From NCBI GenBank assembly GCA_044866075.1, contig JBIOTQ010000110.1, positions 1 to 46,294 on the forward strand: a stretch of 46,294 nt of DNA. The letters are read 5' to 3'. The translations under genes and the position numbers were made by a program. Origin of the DNA: JBASRP01 sp044866075. Its GTDB lineage: Bacteria; Actinomycetota; AC-67. The notes beneath the pieces were generated by a model, which saw only the letters and a program-made list of their open reading frames with translations, ran no database searches and was not told the origin of the DNA. This document shows positions 16,246-23,791 of the stretch, piece after piece. Every line of letters begins with the position of its first letter. Position 1 is the stretch's first letter.

Positions 16246-17406
16246 ATGGCGGACGTTGAGATCGGGATCGGCAAGACCGGACGGCGGGCGTACGGGTTCG
16301 ACGACATCTCGATCGTGCCGTCCCGGCGGACGCGCGACCGCGCCGACGTCGACATCTCGTGGGAGATCGACGCCTTCCGGTTCGAGCTGCCCCTCATGGC
16401 GTCCGCGATGGACGCCGCCGTCTCGCCCCCGGTTGCCGTCGAGATCGGCCGGCTCGGCGGCCTCGCCGTCCTGAACCTCGAAGGTCTGTGGAGCCGCTAC
16501 GACGACCCCACCTCGATCTACGAAGAGATCGCAACGCTGCCCGACGACAAAGCCACCGGGCGCATGCAGGAGATCTACCGCGAGCCCATCAAGGAAGAGC
16601 TGATCGGCAAGCGGATCCGCGAGATCAAGGAATCCGGCGTCACGGCCGCCGCATCGCTCACGCCGCAGCGCGTTCTGAAGTACCACCAGATCGCGCTCGA
16701 GGCCGAGCTCGACATCCTCGTCATCCAGGGAACCGTCGTCTCCGCCGAACACGTCTCGACCCAGGTCGAGCCGCTAAACCTCAAGAAGTTCATCGCCTCG
16801 TACGACCTGCCGGTGATCGTCGGCGGCTGCGCGTCGTTCGAGACGGCGCTGCACCTGATGCGCACCGGCGCCGCCGGGATCCTCGTCGGCGTCGGGCCCG
16901 GCGCCGCGTGCACGACGCGCGGCGTGCTCGGCATCGGCGTGCCGCAGGCGACGGCGATCGCCGACGCGGCCGGCGCGCGCATGCGTCACCTGCAGGAGAC
17001 GGGCCGATATGTGCACGTGATCGCCGACGGCGGCATGCGCACCGGCGGAGACATCGCGAAGGCGATCGCGTGCGGCGCCGACTCGGTGATGATCGGGTCG
17101 CCGCTCACGCGGGCGTCCGAGGCGCCGGGCCGCGGCTATCACTGGGGCATGGCGACGTTCCACCCGGACCTGCCGCGCGGCACGCGCGTGAAGACGCGCG
17201 TGATCGGATCGCTGAAGGACATCCTCCTCGGGCCGGCGCCGGTGAACGACGGCACGATGAACCTGTTCGGAGCGCTGCGCGAGTCGATGGCGACCTGCGG
17301 GTATCAGAACATCCGTGAGTTCCAGCGGGTCGAGATCTCGGTGGCGCCGTCGTTCCTCACCGAGGGGAAGAGCTACCAGCGGCAGCAGGGCGTTGGGATG
17401 GGCTAA
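16246..17406 (+). CDS. guaB3: GuaB3-family IMP dehydrogenase-related protein
   Basis: 386 aa with an IMPDH TIM barrel and no CBS domains, as in the actinobacterial GuaB3 family. The start has YGFDDISIVPSRRTR, the substrate loop is GPGAACTTRGVLGIGVPQAT with the catalytic cysteine in place, and VIADGGMRTGGDIAKA and IGSPLTRASEAPGRGYHWGM follow. ATG 16246 is preceded by AAGGGGG. IMPDH oxidises IMP to XMP in GMP synthesis; GuaB3 activity is less clear than that of GuaB2, and no guaB2 precedes it here, unlike the usual pair. Its 3' end overlaps the start of the next gene. Confidence 0.92.
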   Translation: MADVEIGIGKTGRRAYGFDDISIVPSRRTRDRADVDISWEIDAFRFELPLMASAMDAAVSPPVAVEIGRLGGLAVLNLEGLWSRYDDPTSIYEEIATLPDDKATGRMQEIYREPIKEELIGKRIREIKESGVTAAASLTPQRVLKYHQIALEAELDILVIQGTVVSAEHVSTQVEPLNLKKFIASYDLPVIVGGCASFETALHLMRTGAAGILVGVGPGAACTTRGVLGIGVPQATAIADAAGARMRHLQETGRYVHVIADGGMRTGGDIAKAIACGADSVMIGSPLTRASEAPGRGYHWGMATFHPDLPRGTRVKTRVIGSLKDILLGPAPVNDGTMNLFGALRESMATCGYQNIREFQRVEISVAPSFLTEGKSYQRQQGVGMG

Positions 17407-18274
17407 GCGCCTCCGCCTTTGGGCGGGGCTGTCGCTTTTCGCCATCACGGCGGCCGCCTGCGTCTCCTCGAACCCGGTCGTCGGGCCGGCCACGCCGGGT
17501 GCGACCGCGACCGGAAGCGGCCGGACATCGACGCCGACCTCGCGCGCTACCCGAACCGCACCGGCCGCGCCGGCGAGCCCCGGCAAGACCAATCCGGGAG
17601 GCGTTCCGGCTCCCGGCTACGACGACGACGGATCCGTCGGAGCCATGGCGCGGACGTATCTGCGACGCTCGCCCGCATCTTCGATGACGGTCGAGGTCGA
17701 TTGGGTGGCGGGGCGAGATCCCTCGTCGAGCGCGCTCGACCATCTCGGCAGTGTGCTCAGACGCGAGCTCGACAAACCGAGCGGCATCAGCATCCGGCGC
17801 GACGATCAGATCTCGTCGGGCCGGACGTCGTGGAGCATCGCCGATCTGGCCGCGCTCGAACGCGCCAACCGCCAAGCACATTCATCAGGGACTCGCGCGA
17901 CGATGTGGGTCTGTTACGTCGGCGGCTCCTACGCGGACAGCGACACCGCTCTCGCCGTCAGTTTCTCGGCGTCCTCGTTCGCCATCTTCCGGGACCGGAT
18001 CGACGACGCCACGACGGCTCTCATCCTCGCGGCGGAGGTCGAACGGTCGGTTCTCGTCCATGAGGCGGGGCACCTCCTGGCCCTGGTGAACATCGGGTAC
18101 CGGTCTCGCTTCGATCACGAAGACCCGGCGCACCCCCACCACTCGAACAACACAGCGTCCGTCATGTATTGGGCGGTCGAGGACGTCTCGGTCCGCAACC
18201 TCCTCCGCGGCGGTCCGCCGGACGACTTCGACGAGGCGGATCGAGCGGATCTCGCGATGTTGCGGGGTTCCTAG
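17393..18274 (+). CDS. Putative zinc metalloprotease lipoprotein
   Basis: About 293 aa. It starts with a short basic segment, a hydrophobic stretch and a likely lipobox cysteine (ITAAAC), then a Thr/Pro/Ala linker, so it is probably anchored outside the membrane. The catalytic part has SVLVHEAGHLLALVNIG, with HExxH, and later FDHEDPAHPHHSNN and SVMYW, which looks like a Met-turn. The metzincin Gly and third His at positions 8 and 11 of the motif are replaced (Ala, Asn), so the third zinc ligand probably comes from the HEDPAHPHH segment. The TTG start at 17393 overlaps guaB3 by 14 nt and is the best one that keeps the signal sequence. Confidence 0.72.
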   Translation: MGWAKRLRLWAGLSLFAITAAACVSSNPVVGPATPGATATGSGRTSTPTSRATRTAPAAPASPGKTNPGGVPAPGYDDDGSVGAMARTYLRRSPASSMTVEVDWVAGRDPSSSALDHLGSVLRRELDKPSGISIRRDDQISSGRTSWSIADLAALERANRQAHSSGTRATMWVCYVGGSYADSDTALAVSFSASSFAIFRDRIDDATTALILAAEVERSVLVHEAGHLLALVNIGYRSRFDHEDPAHPHHSNNTASVMYWAVEDVSVRNLLRGGPPDDFDEADRADLAMLRGS

Positions 18275-18339
18275 GAGAAAAGAAACGCCGATTCGTGCCG
18301 ATGCCTCCCTGTATCGGCGAGCCGACCATCAAAATTGCT

Positions 18340-18368
18340 TATCGGGAACGGGCTCGTTCCGGCCGATA
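18340..18368 (+). repeat. Imperfect palindrome before the response regulator
   Basis: TATCGG (18340-18345) and GAACG pair with CGTTC and CCGATA (18363-18368), leaving a GGCT loop and a 3-nt bulge. It ends 8 nt before the GTG start, so it could be an operator or a leader hairpin. Confidence 0.45.
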
Positions 18369-18376
18369 AATGGTGC

Positions 18377-18763
18377 GTGACCAGGAGATTGCTCATCGCA
18401 GAGGACGATCCCGCCATCGGCTCGATGATGGCCGACCTGCTTCGCTTCGAGGGATTCGAGTCGGTCGTCGTCCCGGAAGGACGCAAGGTCCTCGAGGTGT
18501 TGCGGTCTCAGCCGTTCGACATGGTGATCCTCGACGTGATGCTCCCAGGTCTCGACGGGATCAGCATCATGAAAGGGATCCGCGAAGAGCCCGAGACGTC
18601 TGACATCCCCGTCGTGATGCTGACCGCCAAGACCGACGACGAGTCGACGTGGGCGGGGTGGCGCGCCGGCTGCAATTACTACATGACGAAACCTTTCGAC
18701 CCAGACGAGTTGCTCGCGATCCTTCGAAGCTTCGAGGCGGCGGCCTCGACGCGCGACGGATAG
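18377..18763 (+). CDS. Response regulator, receiver domain only
   Basis: 128 aa consisting of a single receiver domain: acidic pair in LLIAEDDPAIG, phospho-acceptor Asp in MVILDVMLPGLDG, Thr in VVMLTAKTDD and Lys in YYMTKPFDPDE. There is no output domain, so it acts by protein contact or as a phosphate relay. GTG 18377 gives a normal beginning (MTRRLLIAEDD); a TTG 42 nt upstream is possible but would put the palindrome inside the gene. A histidine kinase lies two genes downstream and is a likely partner. Confidence 0.88.
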   Translation: MTRRLLIAEDDPAIGSMMADLLRFEGFESVVVPEGRKVLEVLRSQPFDMVILDVMLPGLDGISIMKGIREEPETSDIPVVMLTAKTDDESTWAGWRAGCNYYMTKPFDPDELLAILRSFEAAASTRDG

Positions 18764-18895
18764 CGCGAATCGCGAAGAGATAGCCACTCGGGACTAGCTC
18801 GGGCTAGGTCTGCGTCGTCATGCGGAACGGGGCGTACGGACCGTGGAGAGTCGTCCCGTTGTTGCCGATTCGATAAGCACGACGTACCGCGCCCC

Positions 18896-20416
18896 GTGAC
18901 GGGCGAAACGCCGATGGTCGAGATGATGAGGGGTGCCAGACTTTCTTCGCGCATGGCCGGGGGAAGCGTGAACGCTGCGCTCGCGCTTCGCCCCGTCCGG
19001 CGTTCCCTGACGACGATCGTCGCGCTCGCGGTGGTGGCCGCGACGTTGACCGTTGCCGTTGGCGAGCAGCTGGTTCGCGTCATCGTCTCGGCCGCCGACG
19101 ATCGCGCTGCCTCAGAGGTCGTTACGTCCGTCGGCGGACGCGTCGAAACGGCGGTGCCGCTGATCTCCGGCGTCGTCGCGGATGTTCCCGCGCATAGCCT
19201 CGGCCGGCTCTCGTCGTTGGTGGACGTCGTCCCGGACCGTGCTCTGCATGTTCGGAGCGCGTCCTTCGAAGGCTCGCCCGGCACCGCATTCCCGTACGAG
19301 GTCGGAGCCCCGGACGTGTGGTCCGAGACCGCCGGCCAGGGCGTCGGTGTCGCGCTCGTCGACACGGGCGTCGCGCCGGTACCCGATCTGCTGGATCGCG
19401 TTGCCGCGGTCGCGGATCTGACGCCCGAACGCACGATGACCGACGGCTTCGGGCACGGCACGTTCATGGCCGGACTGATCGCCGGCGATGGGACCTCCTC
19501 GTCCGGCCGGTATCTCGGCGTCGCCCCAAAGGCCCACCTGGTTTCCGTCAAGGTCGCGGTGTCCGACGGATCAACCACGCTCGGCACGCTCCTTGCGGGA
19601 CTCCAGCTCGTGCGGCATTCGCGAGAACGGTTCAACATCCGTGTGGTCCTCTTGGCTCTCTCGTCGGAGTCGACGATGGCTCCCGAGCGTGACCCGCTCA
19701 CCCGTGCCCTGCGCGCGCTCTGGGCGGACGGGCTCTTCGTCGTCGTCCCGGCCGGCAATGACGGTCCGGACGAGGGTTCGATCGACTCGCCGGGCCTCGA
19801 TCCGGTGCTGATGGCTGCGGGTGCGGTCGACGACCGCGGCACTCCGACCGTGGCCGATGATGAGGTTCCTTTCTGGACGAGCCGCGGGCCCTCTCCCTTC
19901 GGTGCGGCCAAGCCGGACGTCGCGGCACCGGGTGTTCGCGTCGTGTCGACGAGAGCGCCCGGTTCCGCGATCGATGAGAAGAATCCGTCGGCACGTATCG
20001 GCGATGCCTACTTCCGCGGCTCGGGCACCTCGATGTCGGCGGCGATCACGGCGGGCGTCGCGGCGCTGCTTCTTTCGGCCGATCCCGGGCTGTCACCCGA
20101 CGAGTTGAAGGATCGCCTCGTATCCGGCGCCACCCCGGTGAGCTCGCCGGCGACCGCCGTGGGGTCCGGGGTCGTGAACGCGGCGACCAGCCTCGAAGCG
20201 GACGGCGACGGATCGCCCACCGGCAAGGACCCCCGGGGGCGCGGGAAGGGCCGCATCGGGAACGAAGGATTCTGGGACGGCCGTCTGTGGGACGGGCGCC
20301 TGTGGGACGGGCGTCTTTGGGATGGCCGTCTTTGGGATGGCCGTTTGTGGGATGGGCGTCTTTGGGATGGCCGTTTGTGGGGCGGGCGTCTCTGGGCGAG
20401 TCGCCTCTGGGGCTGA
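18896..20416 (+). CDS. Subtilisin-like serine protease (S8) with C-terminal WDGRL repeats
   Basis: 506 aa if begun at GTG 18896; ATGs at 18914, 18923 and 18926 are equally possible because no clear ribosome site decides. An N-terminal hydrophobic segment (about residues 40-56, IVALAVVAATLTVAVG) is a signal or anchor. The catalytic triad is Asp in VALVDTGV, His in GFGHGTFMAG and Ser in GSGTSMSAAI, with the oxyanion Asn in VPAGNDGP. The last 50 residues are nine five-residue units (seven WDGRL, then WGGRL and WASRL). The stop is 1 nt before the histidine kinase start, so they form one unit. Probably secreted or surface-bound. Confidence 0.88.
   Translation: MTGETPMVEMMRGARLSSRMAGGSVNAALALRPVRRSLTTIVALAVVAATLTVAVGEQLVRVIVSAADDRAASEVVTSVGGRVETAVPLISGVVADVPAHSLGRLSSLVDVVPDRALHVRSASFEGSPGTAFPYEVGAPDVWSETAGQGVGVALVDTGVAPVPDLLDRVAAVADLTPERTMTDGFGHGTFMAGLIAGDGTSSSGRYLGVAPKAHLVSVKVAVSDGSTTLGTLLAGLQLVRHSRERFNIRVVLLALSSESTMAPERDPLTRALRALWADGLFVVVPAGNDGPDEGSIDSPGLDPVLMAAGAVDDRGTPTVADDEVPFWTSRGPSPFGAAKPDVAAPGVRVVSTRAPGSAIDEKNPSARIGDAYFRGSGTSMSAAITAGVAALLLSADPGLSPDELKDRLVSGATPVSSPATAVGSGVVNAATSLEADGDGSPTGKDPRGRGKGRIGNEGFWDGRLWDGRLWDGRLWDGRLWDGRLWDGRLWDGRLWGGRLWASRLWG
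20273..20407 (+). repeat. 15-bp tandem repeat encoding WDGRL units
   Basis: Nine in-frame 15-bp units at the 3' end of the subtilase gene. Third-codon positions vary between units while Trp, Gly, Arg and Leu are kept, so the repeated peptide seems to be under selection. Confidence 0.9.
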
Positions 20417-20417
20417 C

Positions 20418-22190
20418 GTGACACCCGACGGCTCGCAAAGGCAACTGATCCGGGCCGTCTGCCTGGGGGGCTTGGTTGCCCTCGTCGCCTCGTGGATCGC
20501 ATGGCGCCCGGCGATCGACGCTGAGACGCTGACCAAGGCCGCGGTCCTCACCTGTATCACCGCTCTCGCGGAACTAGCTTCGATCCGCCTTCCGCACGGC
20601 GCGACCAGCGAGCAGATCACGCTCGGCGAGGTCGCGATCGCGGCAGACATCGCCCTTCTTCCCCCGCCCGTCGCCCCGCTGGTCGCGATCGTCGGGATGA
20701 CCGTCAGCCTGTTTGTGCGCCGGAAGCCGGTGACCAAGATCGCGTACAACGCCGGGCAATACGCGATCGCCGCGGTCGCCGCCGTTGCGTGCTTCCACGG
20801 CATCGGCGGCGGGGACTTCGAGACCGCCGTAGGACTTGCAGCGCTGTTCGTCGGCATGGCCGTGTTCGCCGGTTCGAACCTCCTGACCATCTCGGCGATC
20901 ATCGCGACGGTGTCGGGCGAGCGCCTCGTGGCCGTCGTTCGCCAGGAGTACCGCGTTTCTCTCGCGATCGCGCTCGGCAACTCCTCCGTCGGCATCGTCG
21001 CCGTCGGCTTGTGGTTCGCGCGTCCGGCGCTCGTCCCCGCGATCCTGGCGCCCGCGCTGGCCGTGCACGTGGCGTACAAAGCCTGGGTTCGCCAATCGGA
21101 GTTCACGACCGAGATCGCCGACCAGAAGGAGAAGCTCGAACGCATCGTCGCGCACTCGAGCGAAGGCATCGTCCTCGCCGACGCGGCGGGCACCGTCGTG
21201 CTGTGGAGCCCGTCGATGGCGCGCATCAGTGGTCTTTCGGCGACCGAGGCCGAAGGGAAGTCGCTCTCGTACCTTCTTCGCGGGCGCGCGCCCGGGGGCG
21301 CGAGCATGCAGGTCGAGATCGGCGGTCAGGACGTGGTCCTCCAGGTCGCGCGTGCCGACGGATCAGAGCGGTGGCTACGGGTCCAGCACGGTCCGGCACA
21401 CGACGAGGAAGGGACTCTGCGGTGGGACGTCGTCGTCGTGCACGACGTCCCGACCGAGCACGACACCGAGAAGATGAAGGAGCACTTCCTGGCGACCGTT
21501 TCGCACGAGCTGCGGACGCCACTGACGCCGATCATCGGCTACGCGAAGTTCCTCCTTCGCCGCGACGACGTTCCTCCCGACGTGCGCCAGGACGCGCTGG
21601 CGTCTCTTCTGGATCAAGCGGTGCACATGCAACGGCTCGTCGAGGACCTGTTGCTCGCGTCGATGGTGGGCGGGAACGCCCCGGTGCACGCACGCCGCGA
21701 GCCGGTCGATCTGAACGCCGTCGTCGCACGGACGGTCGCGGCGACGCGCTCCTCGCAACCGAAGCGCGAGGTCCAGGTCGAGAGCGACGGGGCGCTCCTC
21801 GCGGTCGGCGACGCCGTGCGGATCATGCAGGTGCTCGCCAACCTGATCGAAAACGCGCTCAAGTACTCACCGGAGGACACGCCGGTCGTCGTTCGTCTCG
21901 AGCGGGACGCAGGCGCAGCCGTCTTGACCGTCATCGACCACGGGCGCGGCATCCCCTCAGACAAGCAGGACGAGATCTTCACGAAGTTCCGCCGCCTGGA
22001 GAACCCCAACCGCATGGAGACCGGCGGCGCGGGGCTCGGCCTGTTCATCGTCGATCAGCTCGTCCGGGCGATGGGCGGAACCGTCGCGGTGACGAGCCGG
22101 CCGGGCCTGGGGAGCACGTTCTCGGTACGCCTCGCTGCGATGGCCGGAGGTGCCGGCGATCAGGTCTCTACGATCGAACGCTCGGCCTAA
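20418..22190 (+). CDS. Membrane sensor histidine kinase with PAS domain
   Basis: 590 aa. The first 220 or so residues hold six or so hydrophobic segments resembling a MASE-type membrane sensor. A PAS domain follows (LERIVAHSSEGIVLADAAG, WSPSMARISGLS), then HisKA with the phospho-acceptor His in ATVSHELRTPLTP, and HATPase with NLIENALKYSP, DHGRGIP and GGAGLGLFIV. GTG 20418 begins right after the subtilase TGA. With the receiver protein upstream it makes a two-component pair enclosing the protease gene, so the protease may be a target or part of the sensing path (inference). Confidence 0.9.
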   Translation: MTPDGSQRQLIRAVCLGGLVALVASWIAWRPAIDAETLTKAAVLTCITALAELASIRLPHGATSEQITLGEVAIAADIALLPPPVAPLVAIVGMTVSLFVRRKPVTKIAYNAGQYAIAAVAAVACFHGIGGGDFETAVGLAALFVGMAVFAGSNLLTISAIIATVSGERLVAVVRQEYRVSLAIALGNSSVGIVAVGLWFARPALVPAILAPALAVHVAYKAWVRQSEFTTEIADQKEKLERIVAHSSEGIVLADAAGTVVLWSPSMARISGLSATEAEGKSLSYLLRGRAPGGASMQVEIGGQDVVLQVARADGSERWLRVQHGPAHDEEGTLRWDVVVVHDVPTEHDTEKMKEHFLATVSHELRTPLTPIIGYAKFLLRRDDVPPDVRQDALASLLDQAVHMQRLVEDLLLASMVGGNAPVHARREPVDLNAVVARTVAATRSSQPKREVQVESDGALLAVGDAVRIMQVLANLIENALKYSPEDTPVVVRLERDAGAAVLTVIDHGRGIPSDKQDEIFTKFRRLENPNRMETGGAGLGLFIVDQLVRAMGGTVAVTSRPGLGSTFSVRLAAMAGGAGDQVSTIERSA

Positions 22191-22240
22191 CAAAGCCCGC
22201 GACCCGCGGGAGCGCCTCGCGGGCGATGGTAGGCTGAGGC

Positions 22241-23785
22241 ATGGTGGAGCAAGCGTTCGACTCGGTCCTCGTCATCGATTACGGCGCCCAGTATGCGCAG
22301 CTCATCGCGCGCCGGATCCGCGAGTGCAAGGTCTATTCCGAGATCCTCCCGCACGACGTCCCTCTCGATGAGATCAAGCGGCGGCGGCCGAAAGGACTGA
22401 TTCTCTCCGGCGGCCCCTCGAGCGTCTACGCCCCGGGCGCGCCCGCGGTGAACCCCGGCTTCTTCGAGCTCGGCATCCCCGTCCTCGGGCTCTGTTACGG
22501 CCAGCAGGGGATCGCGCAGGTCCTCGGCGGCGAGGTCGGGCGCACCGGCGTCCGAGAGTACGGCAAGACCGATCTCCGCGTCCTCGGCCCGAGCCCGCTG
22601 TTCAAGGACCTGCCCGTCGAGCAGACCGTCTGGATGAGCCACACGGACACCGTCACGCGCGCGCCGGAGGGCTTCCGCGTCACCGCCCAGACGGATGCCA
22701 GTCCGGTCGCGGGCTTCGAGTCGCCCGAGCGCGGCCTGTACGGCGTCCAGTTCCATCCGGAGGTGATCCACACCCCGAAGGGTCTGGATCTACTCAAGAA
22801 CTTCCTCTACGAGATCTGCGACGCCCGCCCGACCTGGACGCGCGTCTCGATCATCGAGGAGGCAGTCAAAGACATCCGAGACCGGGTCGGGGAAGAGCGC
22901 ATCATCTGCGGCCTCTCCGGCGGCGTCGACTCCGCCGTCGCGGCGGTTCTCGTGCACAAGGCAGTCGGCGACCAGCTCACGTGCGTCTTCGTCGACCACG
23001 GCCTGCTGCGCGCCGAGGAGCCCGAGCAGGTCGAGGACACCTTCCGCCGCCACTTCCACATCAACCTGATGCACGTGAAGGCGCAGGACCGTTTCCTGGC
23101 CAAGCTCGCCGGCGTCACCGATCCCGAGCGGAAACGCCGCGCCATCGGCGAAGAGTTCATCCGCGTGTTCGAGGAGATCGCGCGCACCGAGCTCGCCGGC
23201 GTGAACTTCCTCGTCCAGGGGACGCTGTACCCCGACATCATCGAGTCCGGCACGCGCGACGCCGCGAAGATCAAGAGTCACCATAACGTCGGCGGCCTGC
23301 CCGAGGACATGGAGTTCGAACTCGTCGAGCCGCTCCGCAATCTCTTCAAGGATGAGGTCCGCGCGATCGGCGAGGAGCTCGGCCTGCCCGAGGAGATCGT
23401 GTGGCGCCAGCCGTTCCCCGGGCCCGGCCTCGCGATCCGCGTGATCGGCGCGGTGAACGCCGAGAAGCTCGAGATCCTGCGCCAGGCCGACGCGATCGTC
23501 CTCGAGGAGATCCGGCGGGCCGGCTTGATGCGCGAGCTGTGGCAGTCGTTCGCGATCCTCCCCGACATCCGCACGGTCGGCGTGATGGGCGACGAGCGCT
23601 CGTACGCGCACCCGGTGATCCTGCGCGCGGTGACGAGCGAGGACGCCATGACGGCCGACTGGGCGCGCCTTCCGTACGACGTCCTCGAGCGCATCTCCAA
23701 TCGCATCGTCGGCGAGGTTCCGGGGGTGAACCGCGTCGCTTTCGACGTCACGTCCAAGCCGCCCGGAACGATCGAGTGGGAGTAG
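22241..23785 (+). CDS. guaA: GMP synthase (glutamine-hydrolysing)
   Basis: GuaA aminates XMP to GMP using ATP and glutamine. The 514-aa product has a class I amidotransferase domain (DYGAQYAQLIARRIRE, nucleophile in GLCYGQQ, His-Glu in QFHPEV), an ATP pyrophosphatase domain (P-loop GLSGGVDSAVAA) and the dimerisation end (RQPFPGPGLAIRV, closing in KPPGTIEWE). The ATG is preceded 5 nt upstream by a -10-like TAGGCT and no strong ribosome site, so the mRNA may be leaderless. Completes the GMP branch with guaB3. Confidence 0.97.
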   Translation: MVEQAFDSVLVIDYGAQYAQLIARRIRECKVYSEILPHDVPLDEIKRRRPKGLILSGGPSSVYAPGAPAVNPGFFELGIPVLGLCYGQQGIAQVLGGEVGRTGVREYGKTDLRVLGPSPLFKDLPVEQTVWMSHTDTVTRAPEGFRVTAQTDASPVAGFESPERGLYGVQFHPEVIHTPKGLDLLKNFLYEICDARPTWTRVSIIEEAVKDIRDRVGEERIICGLSGGVDSAVAAVLVHKAVGDQLTCVFVDHGLLRAEEPEQVEDTFRRHFHINLMHVKAQDRFLAKLAGVTDPERKRRAIGEEFIRVFEEIARTELAGVNFLVQGTLYPDIIESGTRDAAKIKSHHNVGGLPEDMEFELVEPLRNLFKDEVRAIGEELGLPEEIVWRQPFPGPGLAIRVIGAVNAEKLEILRQADAIVLEEIRRAGLMRELWQSFAILPDIRTVGVMGDERSYAHPVILRAVTSEDAMTADWARLPYDVLERISNRIVGEVPGVNRVAFDVTSKPPGTIEWE

Positions 23786-23791
23786 AGCGAG

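Noticed and set aside
18764..18895. GGAAC near 18820 as an ECF -35 of the subtilase
   Set aside because: No CGTC-like -10 at 16-17 nt; the only candidate is about 23 nt away.
20273..20413. CRISPR-like or VNTR appearance of the 15-bp repeat
   Set aside because: There are no unique spacers and the repeat is in frame within the subtilase gene, encoding WDGRL.
20322..20417. Extension of the histidine kinase upstream to 20322
   Set aside because: That stretch is the WDGRL repeat read in another frame; GTG 20418 starts right after the protease stop.
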